Part shown: in pieces, positions 1 to 9,789 of the stretch
Position numbering within the stretch: position 1 is the stretch's first letter
How the letters are laid out: each line of letters starts with the position of its first letter
NCBI GenBank assembly: GCA_013398015.1
Contig: VZRR01011464.1
Coordinates: forward strand, 456,779-520,778
Source: Oreocharis arfaki
Lineage: Eukaryota > Chordata > Aves > Passeriformes > Paramythiidae
Direction of reading: 5' to 3'
DNA: 64,000 nucleotides
Notes under the pieces: model-generated
What the model was told of the DNA's origin: nothing
The model's input: only the letters and a program-made list of their open reading frames with translations
The model's database searches: none
Translations under genes and position numbers: made by a program

Positions 1-569
1 CAAAAAACCTACCACCTTCATTTGCAGAATTTTGTGGAGAAGCATTTACTGCTCATGAAAATATGCAGGCACTGACTCCAGCTTCTTGCAAAGGCAGGTG
101 GCACCATAGGGCTCTCTCCTTAGGGCTGATACGCTGTTGCAGAAATGTGAACTAGTATTATTTGGTCTGGATATACTGGTCGTTTTCAACTATCCGGAGG
201 AGAGAATTTATATGGTTCTGAAAATGAAAATTATTTTCCTTCTTTCTTCACTAGGACTCCTTTGCACTGGTAAGAGAGAAATAAAAAACCTCCCAATCCT
301 CCCAACTTACATACACAGGTGCTAGTACAACATCATCCCACTGCTGGACCTAGTTTTCGGTGGAAGCAGAAGAATGACCGCAGCCACCTGTGGCAGCTCT
401 CTGGTGCTGAAAGAGGCTAGACACCCTGACAGCCAGAATGCCTATTCTCAATGAGAATGAGACCCACCCCCCCTCTCAGCAGTACATAGTTAATAGGCCA
501 ACTTAGCTGTAGCAAACCTGCATCCTTGGAAACACTGACAGCTACAGGAAGAATGCTTCTCTGAGCTAC
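1..569. other. Intergenic DNA at left edge
   Basis: I see no gene here. The open frame at 137-325 is short, has no recognisable domain and shows no codon pattern of a conserved protein. The stretch ends where the ERVL-like LTR begins. Confidence 0.6.
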
Positions 570-1100
570 TGTCCTGGTTTCCACTGGGATTGAGTTAATT
601 TTCTTCCTAGTAACTGTGCTATGTTTTGGATTCTGTAAATAATAATGCTAATAACACTCTGATGTTTTGGTTGTTGCTGAGCAGTGTTTACACTAAGTCA
701 AGGGCTTTTCAGCTTCTCATCCCACCCTGCCAGTGAGGAGGCCACAGGGCACAAGGAGCTGGGAGGGGACACAGCCAGGACAGCTGACCACAGCTGATAT
801 TCCATACCATAAGATGTTGTGCCCAGTATAAAAATTGGGGGGGAAACTGGCCAAAGACCACTGCTCATGAACTGAGCATCAGTCAGTGGGTGGTGAGCAA
901 TTGCACTGTGCATCACTTTGTATATTCTAATTATTGTTGTTCTTTTTCTTTTGTCTCCTATTAAACTGGTTTTGTCTCAGCCCCTGTATTTTACTTTGGG
1001 TTTTTTCCCCCAATTCTCCCACATCCCAGTCAGGGGGCAGGTGGGAGAGTGAGTGAGTGGCTGTGTGGTGTTTAGCTGCCTGCCAGGTTAAACCACAACG
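570..1100 (+). mobile_element. Solo LTR, avian ERVL-like
   Basis: The body opens with TGTCCTGGTTTCCACTGGGA and closes near GGTTAAACCACAAC. This layout is familiar from a widespread avian ERVL-type LTR. A TATA box (TATAAAAA) is at 827-834 and an ATTAAA poly(A) signal at 960-965, in the order expected of U3-R-U5 on the + strand. The five bases before it (GCTAC, 565-569) and after it (CCTAC, 1101-1105) match at four of five positions, consistent with a decayed target-site duplication. No internal retroviral gene is adjacent, so it is a solo LTR. The family name is from memory; the exact subfamily needs a repeat library. Confidence 0.85.
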
Positions 1101-3600
1101 CCTACAGACAGCCTCTCCTTCACAGCAGCATGCCACTGTTGGCTTTACTTCTTTTTTTAAACAGGTGCACAAAACAAGATCACATCACCAAGCATGATGT
1201 GGGATTCAAAATCAGACTTTACTCAATTTTTAAGCTACAATACATAAACATTTATAAAATAACAATATCTGTAAATTCTTCCGTTTGAATAAAAATAGAG
1301 TGCCACTGGATTTCACAAACACCTAGCCTTCATATGCTTTGGATTTTGTAATTGACTGGATTTTAATGTTTTTGTTTAAAATTAAACAATACTCTTTGTC
1401 AGCTGTCATATGAACAGTGGTATGTTTGTCATTGAGGTGATGCCGTGATTTCAGCCGGTACACAGTGATACAGTTAATTTCCCAAACGGAAGTTGTTGCC
1501 ATAGCTCCACTGTGGGACAGTGCAGATCAAACAAAAGACTTTTTCAGGGATACTGGTTCAATCCTGACATTCATCTCTGGCCATAACAAGAATGCATCTG
1601 TTTCCCAGAGCACAGCAGAACAAGCATATTTAAGTGCTGCAGAGGAAAAAAAAAAAAAAAAAGAGATGGGTGGAGCAAGGGATGGGCTTTGCTTTGGGAA
1701 GGAAAAATAACCCAGCAAGATTTAGGACTTTTTCTGCTAAAGGCTTTATCACAGTAGATTATTTTGAGCTGATCTTTAGCCTCCCTTTGGACAATCAAAC
1801 AAGAGCAACTTGGCATGACCTTTGCTCAATTGTCTTTTAAGAACAAGAGGTGAGAATTCTGCTGGTGGTTCAGACTCAACAAGTTTCCCTCAAGACAAGT
1901 GTGATAGCTGCAGAGAAAAGTGCAAGACAAGCACAGTAACGAAGATGGTAGGCAGCCAAAAACACAATACAGAAGAAGAAGCTCAGGAAACTCCCAGATT
2001 TCAACAAAAGGTGACAATGTATTTTCTGTTTTGTTTTCTCAAAGCTGTAATTTGAATATGTAAGTTATTAATAGTAACTACTGTAAACTCATTGCAAGCG
2101 TTCCACGATAATATAAACAGTTTAATGAAAGAAAGTACAAATAGAGTATAGTATCGAAACTAAGTTAAATGGACAAAATAATTATTGTGTTGAGGATTAT
2201 TTTTGTCTTCCTTTTAATGACTAGAGTGTGCTTGATCTGCTGCAAAAGCAGTAGGACAAAAAGTTAAAACTCTCAGATTGAGATACATTAAGCTTATAGT
2301 TGGTCATGCTTTTGGTGATAGACAAAAATCTGTTAAAACTAAGAGTGGTGGTATCAAAACAATGCCAGTAAATCATGAATGACAGCAAGGTAGCAAATTC
2401 ACCTGTACTATGTCTACTTCAGAATGCTTAAACATGGTTATATTGTTGTTAAGTACAGGCTGTCTTTGTGGAGAACTCTGTGTGTGTGCATGCTACTCAA
2501 GATACGAGTGTATATGTTCTATGTGTATGTTTCCTACATGGAGTATTTCATTATCTTACTTTTAATCCTTATATTGGTCTGAACTAATGCACATTATCAC
2601 TAAATTAACTTCAAGTTTTTCCTTCTAATTTCATCCAGCTCTGATCACTTCTGCAGCTGCTTACTAAACTGTGCTTTTCATGTGACATTTCAAAATTAAT
2701 TATTTAACTTTTTGGGGGACTAAACTCCAAAAAAAGCACAGGTTTCATAAATTTAAAGAAACCTCAAATTATTACTTTACAAGATGTCTTTGCTTTCAAA
2801 ACTCCTCCCATATATTGACAGAAGTATGAAAAAATAGATGCTTTTCCTATTGTTTATCAATAATGATAATGCAGACATTTATGTTAAAAGGGTAAATTCC
2901 TTGCCCCGGCCTCTAAATGCCTTTTGTTCACTGCACAGCTCTTCTTAATTTCCTACCTGAGTTGCTTGCTTACATCAGAATGAAGATAATAAAGTTGTTA
3001 TTAAGATGTTAAGGCTCTGAAACAAAAATGTGAAATAGAAAAAAGAACATGCACTAATTTATATTATGACAGAAAAAGCCTATGGAATGAGCATTCAGAG
3101 GTACTTTTTTTCTTTCTTAAACAAACATAATTCAATTCTGATTGCAGTTAAATTACAGCAAATCCTGGTAACTGGACCAGAATTGGTGGAATTATGCTAA
3201 CTGGAACAGAGAGCAGAATCTCATCACCTGCTTGCCTAATACAATATTCCTATTCAAGCCTAGAAGAAAAGTACAAAATATTATAATATACATTAAGTAG
3301 GGAAGACAAGTGAGAGCAAACTCACAGAAAATGAGCCCTCACATAATTATAATGTCTAAGAACTAAGTCTGATGCCAATGGTATTCAAGAGAATACAGTT
3401 ATTGCCACAGCATGAAAGTCTCTGTTTTAACTACTTTCAGCACTCTCTCTTTACAACTGCACCAAAATGAGCAATTATTGTATAAGCAGAACATTATTAC
3501 AGAGAGGCTGTTACATTTCAAGACCTGGCTGAAGATCAAATGTGCTTCCATGGGTGAATACTCTCGGCATTCACTATTTCACATCCCTTTGGCAGAAAGG
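1101..3600. other. Intergenic AT-rich DNA, no gene seen
   Basis: This stretch holds only short chance frames. A 17-base A-run near 1645-1661 creates artificial Lys-rich or Phe-rich frames on the two strands. No exon, RNA gene or clear repeat was recognised. Confidence 0.6.
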
Positions 3601-3820
3601 AGGACAGCATCATGAGGTGCTGCAAAGTCTTGTTGTAATGTTGACAACTCTCTTGCTGGAGTGGTGCTAGGGAAGGACTGTGAGCAGGGCAGCCTGGAGA
3701 TGGGAATCAGGATCAGCCAGGACAAGTCCATGGTGATGAGACTGGTCTCAAAACAAACCATAAACACAACTCAGGGTCAGGTCTGGGTCAGACGCAGCCC
3801 AGTGATCACCAGGCAAGTTG

Positions 3821-3950
3821 TGGAATCTTGAGTCTGGGTTTGAAGGAACCTTAAAGGTCATCTGGTTCCAACCCTTGTGTCACAGGCAGGGACGCCTTCC
3901 CCTAGACCAGATTGCTCAAAGCCCCATCCTATCTGGCCTTGAACACGTCC
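3821..3950 (-). mobile_element. CR1 LINE 3'-end fragment
   Basis: Read on the + strand, the segment contains the reverse complement of the CR1 3' region: AACCTTAAAGGTCATCTGG, then GGTTCCAACCCTTGTGTCAC, then CTAGACCAGATTGCTCAAAG and GGCCTTGAACACGTCC. This is the tail of a chicken-repeat-1 element inserted in minus orientation, about 130 bases long and 5'-truncated as is usual for CR1. Confidence 0.85.
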
Positions 3951-4399
3951 ACTGGGGAATCACTGGACAAGTCCATTGGACAAGGCAGGTTCCAGGTCAG
4001 GCTAGGGAGCCAGAGACACAGCTGTGGCTGAGCTGGATGGAGACCACCACTGCTGCATCTCAGCTCCAGCAAGGACCAACAGCACAGGCCAGAACTCAGA
4101 GCCCATGAGCAGAGGGCAGGGGACCCAGGTGGAGCTTGGTCAGGGCTGTCAGGCCTCACAGCCTTGGCAGCAACTCCCATTCCCCACCAACAAGGTGTGT
4201 CCTAACACCTGAGCACTCAGAAGGGGGAGGGGGTCTAGTTGATGTGGGTTGTCAGTGGATAACTCTATGGACACTCAACCAGGGCAGGGACAATGGCCTG
4301 GGAAGGGGCCACAGCAGATGGAACTAGAGGGTGGCAGGAACCCTACAGACCGGTGTGGAAGCCGGTGAGCCTAATAAACAACGGACTGAGAGAGTCCAT
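3951..4399. other. GC-richer intergenic DNA between CR1 and LTR
   Basis: This stretch has no credible gene. Several overlapping frames on both strands reflect the higher GC content. It may be older repeat sequence, but I could not assign a family. Confidence 0.4.
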
Positions 4400-4666
4400 T
4401 GTCGGGACAGCCCCTAGGAGATCCGCTCTGGAATCAGGGAGAGAAAGGCCTCTCCCAGGACGCTTTCTTTCATTCTGCTGATGTACCCCAGTTCTGCTCC
4501 CCGGTTGGCTCGTTGGCCTCCCCGCCCCCTTTTTACCTTATCTAGTGAGTTCTGTATTTCCCTGTTCCCCCATTAGCCCTTGCCCCCTCGCCACTCACCC
4601 TAACACCGCCTATGTACCGCCCCTGTGCCCTCAGTGCATTGGTCCCTGACGGTTTCCCGTCCTCCA

Positions 4667-4674
4667 TATATAAA
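4667..4674 (+). promoter_or_regulatory. TATA box of the LTR-like element
   Basis: TATATAAA lies about 65 bases before an ATAAA signal, the normal U3-to-R spacing of a retroviral LTR. This is an inference from motif order only. Confidence 0.5.
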
Positions 4675-4812
4675 CTCAGACATGGCCCTGTTCAAGGTTT
4701 TTCGTCCTTGGCGTTCTTCGTTGGGTGGCTATGATAAACCCTCCCGTGGAACGCCATAGGAAAGATCCCTCCTGCCTCTTTGTCTCTGGTGACGCTAGAG
4801 AGCTAGCCTGCT

Positions 4813-4860
4813 TCTGTGTCTGTGTGTGTGTCTGTGTGTCTGTGTGTGTATGTGTGTCTC
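4813..4860 (+). repeat. (TG)n / TCTGTG microsatellite
   Basis: About 48 bases of TG dinucleotides interrupted by TC and TA. It lies within the LTR-like block and produces artificial Cys-Val frames. Confidence 0.9.
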
Positions 4861-5791
4861 AGCGTGCTCCCACCTGCATGGCTGTGTCAGGGTGCTGCGA
4901 GAGTGCTTGTGCTGCACCAACCGAGCGGCGAAGGGACGCTTCCCGGGAAGGACGCTGTGCTCTTTCCAGCGACCTCACCACAGCGTCAGACCCGCCCCAA
5001 GCGGCTGCCAGGTGGGTTCTGGGAGGAGGTTCACTCAGGAGCTGGGGTTGGACAGGGGGCCAGTACGATGAGGACACCAAAGCCCAGTCAGGCTGATGGC
5101 ACAGGAGGAATTGCAGAAGATCCCACACAGCCATGGGCCAGGCCCCGCTGTGCTCAACTCAGGACTCAGGAAGGCCTGATCTATCTGTCAGGTGCAGCAA
5201 GGGACAGCTGCTCCATAAGGACAAGGAGACAGTGACATGGTATGGCTGGGTAGGGGGAACTTGATGCCTAGGGCTACATCCCACAGACCCAGGTAGGGTG
5301 AGCTGTAAAAAATAACGCTGTACCAAATCCCATCTTTTTACTTTTCATAATTTATGGACTGTCATTGCATGTAGAAAAACTTTGTGGATTTAATCTGCAT
5401 ACATTTTATAAGACTATTTAATAAATAGTAAATATTTTTGATTTATTCTGACAAAAAGAGGATGGTTTATAAGCTCTGTGCATTCCACTGGAATGATGAA
5501 CTGCATCTTAAAAATTAATTAAAGCTACAGTATCAGCCAACATTACATGAAAGCAGCAAAGTGATTGGTGTTGGAGGTGATGAAAACCTGTAGGGTGTAG
5601 TTTAATTCATACCTTTCATTCTCTACCTTTTTTTCCCACCTACACAGGAGGGAAAAAAATATCTACCATTGTAGGGTTTTAATCTCAGCCTAAAAATATA
5701 TGATTTACCAATTGATCATCTCAGCAATAAGGTATCTTTTTCTGCTGTTTTTAACTATTAATTCTAGCATGTCTAGAGTTAGCACAACATT

Positions 5792-5850
5792 TATAGATAC
5801 ACAGATACATAAATACAGGGATTCATGCATACATAGATACATACATAGAA
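5792..5850 (+). repeat. Degenerate ATAC/ATAG tetranucleotide repeat
   Basis: Interspersed ATAC, ATAG and ATAA units (for example ACATAGATACATACATAG) form an imperfect tetranucleotide tract. Confidence 0.7.
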
Positions 5851-7790
5851 ACACAGTATTTTAACCCATCTGCTCCAGACATAAACCATTCCTTTATCTT
5901 ACAAAGTCTTACAGTTGACCTTACAAAGTCTTGCAGTTAAGGCCTTTAGTATCCAAAATATATCAATTGAAGCAAAATTCATTAAAGCTCATCAGTTAAA
6001 TATTCAATAACTTATTCTATTGTGTTTTCTTGTAGATGCTTGGCTTTGAAGTCAAATACTATTTAACCACACAGTTTTTTTCATGGTTTCCTGATGACTT
6101 TTGAACAGAAATTATGTGAGGGTCTGCTTCTCTTCGTTGTGACTCAATTATAGGTCAGAAGACTTTTGCAGCCTCTCTCAGGCAAAGACCATTTTAAATG
6201 CAACTAACTGCTGTGCTTGAGATCCATGAAGCTCAGAGAGGCATTATACTTTCAGTTTGAGAAATGAGAGGATTTAAATGTGACATCTAAACATATTATC
6301 TTTTTTATCTTTTTCATACTTTGAGAATTAATTGTTGCGGTTTGAGAACTGAAGTTCTGTATTAGAAAACCCCAAACCACAATGTATCAGGTGGAACCTT
6401 CCTGACAACTGAGGTTTTTCCCTATTTGGTGCCTGTTCAATTCAGACCTTGAAATTAGTGTTAGGAGGATTGGGATCACGGTTTCCTGGCTTGTTTGCCT
6501 GTAATTTATATACCCTGGGACAAGATTTTTATGCATCAGATGTCTGTTCAGCCCAAGTAGCTGTTGCAAAGAGCTCAGTCATTAAAGGCCGTGGCGATGT
6601 GTCCCTGTTACTTGTGAAGAAATAGCAGGAGGCTGCCCAGGAGACCGTGATCAGCCTGGCACAGGCTATTGGTTACAGAAAAAAAATTAGATGTATGAAC
6701 CTCCCCACCCATGGCTCTTGCTCCACTGTTCTTTTAAAAGCTGGCTGACTTGTAAGGATTCACAGAAGACCATCTGTTGAGCTTTTCCAATCAAACCTAA
6801 TTTGTATTTATTTATTTTAGCGAGTAAAGAAGACACACTCCAGCCTTTTGAAAGCTCATTTAGCCCCAACAGCTAGAAGAAGATGCAGTTTAGAATACCT
6901 TATTCAAGATATCCGATATGTTGACTAAGATTATCAGATGAATGCCATTTGGGCAGACGTGACAGACCCTACCTACATCCTTCTCTCTGCCATATTTCAA
7001 CTTCCTCTCTCTCTTGTAATGAGGTACACAACATTTTTTTTCATGCTCTTCAAACAGAAGGACAGAATACATCAAGCATTTACCAGAGGTCGAAATTAAA
7101 TAAGCAGCACAAAAAGTGTTCCACTTCCACTTTCAAATTCTGGCTCAGCTTGGATAGGTGATAACACTAGAGAGAGAGACATCATTCTGTAATGTTGCAT
7201 GTATATGGAAAAACTTACCTGTAGAGAAGATGAATCAAAATGCACCTGGAGTCAATAGCAAACTCTCAGCATGAAAGCAAAGATGAAATTTGGCCTTTAA
7301 TACCCAAAAGAAATAGAAGGTAAGTGAATTTACATTTCCAGTATATTGGCAATCATCCAACTTCAAGAAAGTCTGTTTCCCTTTCATCTCTATTCCCATG
7401 CACCTTCCTGGTCAGGAAGGGCTGGACACTGACCCTGAATATGTCCATACCTGGTGCTACTCCTTCAGGACACCAGCACAGGTCTCTGAAGAGCTGGCAT
7501 AAGTGGTTGGGTTTATAAAAGGGCTGCCTGCTACCTCTGGCTGCTCCAGTCCTAGTGCTGCTCTTCTGTGCTGTCCAAATATTCTTCTAACAGCATAACA
7601 ATTCTGCAAATATTTTTCCTAAGAAAATGAGCTACAAATTTCAGGCCGAGTGCTGCATTAATCATGGTTTAATCATTTCCCTTGAGTATGCTTTCTATAA
7701 TGTGTGAGTAGTTCTTGCAGAATCACTTATAAAGGAACTTAGTTATAAGGAAAAGGTTCAGCTGTGAGATTCACTTAGTTTGGCTACCTG

Positions 7791-7941
7791 TTTTTCTTGC
7801 TTAGTCACCTCTTTTGACATCTGTTTTCCTTTTTTCTTGACTGCTGTCTCATTCTTTCTTTTCACATTCTCTTTTCTTTCTACTTTCTTTCTCATCTCCT
7901 CTTATTTACTTATCTACCCCTTTCCCTTTCACATAGCTCAG
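7791..7941 (+). repeat. Pyrimidine-rich low-complexity tract
   Basis: About 150 bases are dominated by T and C on the + strand, with repeated TTCTTTC and TTTTC clusters. No gene is seen across it; the frame at 7780-7974 is a Phe/Ser-rich artefact. Confidence 0.75.
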
Positions 7942-8889
7942 ACATTTTTTGTCTTACACTTGGGTTGTCTTTGAAGATGTGCAAAAGATAAAGACATTTG
8001 AAATTCGGGTCTCAAGAGGAAAGACCCTGAGGCACAATTCCCTTGTAACTCCTCACGAGTCTGAATGGCCTTAGATGCTTGTGTCCTTTGATGAAATCTG
8101 ATTTTTAAAACCAACACTGACAGTGCCCACTGGAGCCAAGTACTACTGCAATCGACTTTTTTGATTCTATCAATGTTAACAATGGCCAATGGAGCCTCTC
8201 TCTTCTAAAAATTTTTGGCTTTATATTATCTTGGTCATATTCTCATGCTATTTAAGAGTAAGAAGTATGCTAATTTCACTTCAGCAGTATAGGAGCTACA
8301 GTTGTGTGTGTTGAAGCAGCTGTACAGCACAACCAAAGATGTAGTCGTGGCTCCTGGGCAGTTGTCAGCCAGGTTCCATGTGAAGGACCTGAGAACTCTG
8401 AATTTGCCTATGACAGAAGCATTTCACTGCGTTTAGAGAGAGCTGCTGCTAATACAGCCATGTCCTTGTATCCATCTCTCGGCAGAACAGAACAACGCTT
8501 TTGCCAAAACTATTATAATTTTTTTCACTAAAAAGCAGTTTCGTTTCTTTAGCACCAAGAATTTGGTACTCCCAGCACTGTGCTCCTTCCCAGGGAGGGG
8601 AGCGGGCAGTCGCTCTCGGGCAGCTCGACAGTGCGGGCGCTCCGCAGGCGCTGCCCCAGGACCGCGGCGCGGCAGGCGGGAGCTGTCCGGTCAGCACCGC
8701 GCCGCCTTCGGCTGGTTCTGAACCAGCCAAACCTCACTGCGGGTGGCCGTGAGTGGGCTTACGAGGCCGCCCGGCCCGGCTGAGCAGCCGCACCCGGGGT
8801 AGGAGCGGACACGCCGATGCGGCTCCTGGTGCTGCCTCCCGACCTCCTGCACCGCTCCGGCGCTGACCGCGCCTGCCGTGTTCGGGGTT

Positions 8890-9455
8890 TGAGCCAGCAG
8901 TGCCCGTGTGGCCAAGAGGACCAATGGGGTCCTGGGGCGCATTAGGGCGAGCACTGCCAGCAGGTCGAGGGAGGTGATCCTGCCCCTCCACTCAGCCCCG
9001 GTGAGATGAGTGCATCTGGAGTGCAGTGTCCCGTTCTGGGCTCCTCAGTTCAAGAGAGACATGGAGATCCTGGAGTGGGTCCAGTGGATGGCAACAAATG
9101 TGATTAAGGGACTGGAGCATCTCTCTAACAAGGACAAGCTGAGGGAGTTGGGCTTGTTCAGCCTCTACAAGAGACAACTGAGAAAGGACCTCATTAATGT
9201 GTATAAATATCAAAAAGGGTGTGCCAAGAGGATGGAGCCTTTTGGAGGCTCTTCTCGGGGTTGCCAAGCTTAGGACAAGAGGTAACGGGCAGAAACTGAT
9301 GCACAGGAAGTTCCAGCTGAACATGAGGAAGAACTTTCCTGTGCAGGTGACCGGTCACTGGAACAGATTGGCCAGAGAAGTTGTGCAGTCTCCCTCACTG
9401 GAGATGTTCAAGAACCTTCTGGACGCAGTCCAGTGCCGTGTGCTCTGGGATGGCT
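8890..9455 (+). mobile_element. CR1 LINE fragment inside the CpG island
   Basis: Characteristic CR1 3'-ORF2/3'-UTR strings appear in order: GAGCCAGCAGTGCCCGTG, TGGCCAAGAGGACCAATGG, GTGTCCCGTTCTGGGCTCCT, AAGCTGAGGGAGTTGGGCTT and GGAGATGTTCAAGAACCTTC. The final CR1 tail (the ATTCTG-type repeat) is missing, so the copy ends abruptly next to a single N at 9456 and the first GC box. The frames on it (9010-9273, 9197-9469) are decayed LINE sequence, not host genes. Confidence 0.88.
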
Positions 9456-9456
9456 N
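9456..9456. other. Single ambiguous base (N)
   Basis: One N falls precisely where CR1-like sequence stops and the GC-rich promoter begins. It could be a base-calling problem or a contig-joining artefact. Confidence 0.95.
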
Positions 9457-9474
9457 CGGGATCCTGTGACTCGC

Positions 9475-9485
9475 GGGGGCGGGGC
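9475..9485 (+). promoter_or_regulatory. PCYT1B: GC box (Sp/KLF-type site)
   Basis: GGGGGCGGGGC, about 200 bases before the PCYT1B start codon. The same core followed by CCGCC recurs at 9590. This is the classical Sp1-family motif in a CpG-island promoter; occupancy is inferred. Confidence 0.6.
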
Positions 9486-9552
9486 CCGCCCGCGGAGCCG
9501 CCGTGGGCAGCGCGCGGTGGCGCGGCGGAGCAGCAGCCAACCAGGAGCCCGC

Positions 9553-9560
9553 ATGCAAAT
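9553..9560 (+). promoter_or_regulatory. PCYT1B: Octamer motif ATGCAAAT
   Basis: An exact ATGCAAAT, the consensus of POU/Oct factors, sits between the two GC boxes. It also contains an ATG that is in frame with the PCYT1B start. Function is inferred from motif identity and position only. Confidence 0.4.
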
Positions 9561-9589
9561 AAGCCGGCCCCGCCCCCCGCGTGCGGAGC

Positions 9590-9600
9590 GGGGCGGGGCC
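9590..9600 (+). promoter_or_regulatory. PCYT1B: GC box (Sp/KLF-type site), proximal
   Basis: GGGGCGGGGCC, about 88 bases before the start codon, repeating the motif at 9475. It could be core promoter or 5'-UTR, depending on the unmapped transcription start. Confidence 0.6.
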
Positions 9601-9687
9601 CGCCGGTTGCCGTGGCGACGCGAGCGGCCGAGCCCCCGGGCGGCTCCCGGGGAGACCCCCCGCGCCGGGCGGGCCCGGGCGGCGGCC

Positions 9688-9789
9688 ATGCCAGTGCGTG
9701 CGGCCGGTGCTGAGTCAGGAACAGGCATCCCCAAATCACCCTCTGAGACCATGGAGGAGCTGGAACACACCTGCCCACAGCCTCGCCTG
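9688..9789 (+). CDS. PCYT1B: PCYT1B coding exon 1
   Basis: It encodes residues 1-34, from MPVRAAGAES to EHTCPQPRL, and ends in phase 0 before donor GTGAGT at 9790. The start ATG has G at -3 (GCGGCCATGC). The sequence GTGIPKSPSETMEELEHTCP matches the beta-specific N-terminus. An earlier in-frame ATG exists at 9553 but has a poor context and would add an unusual Arg-rich segment. Confidence 0.93.

Larger units (their letters stand above)
4400..5000 (+). mobile_element. LTR-like element, probable ERV (approximate ends)
   Basis: A possible TG start is TGTCGGGACAGCCCC at 4400. A C-rich U3-like stretch follows, with a GC/CAAT-like area (CATTGGTCCCTGACGG), a strong TATA box (TATATAAA, 4667-4674) and an ATAAA poly(A)-like signal near 4733. 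A TG-rich microsatellite sits downstream. The string TGTACCGCCCCTGTGCCCT recurs with small changes near 60391, in another probable LTR in this window. The 3' end and target-site duplication could not be fixed. The reading frames here (for example 4725-5096) are not genes. Confidence 0.6.
5001..8570. other. Intergenic DNA upstream of PCYT1B, no gene seen
   Basis: This is mostly AT-rich sequence with short chance frames only. It includes a degenerate ATACATAG-type tetranucleotide repeat near 5792-5850 and a long pyrimidine-rich run (7791-7941). No conserved exon was recognised. Confidence 0.55.

Noticed and set aside
1634..1840. Lys-rich frame at a long A-run
   Set aside because: Homopolymer artefact.
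4725..5235. Cys/Val-rich frames of 123 and 139 residues
   Set aside because: They arise from a TG microsatellite inside an LTR-like element.
9010..9469. Frames of 87-90 residues upstream of PCYT1B
   Set aside because: They are decayed CR1 ORF2/3'-UTR sequence, not a host gene.
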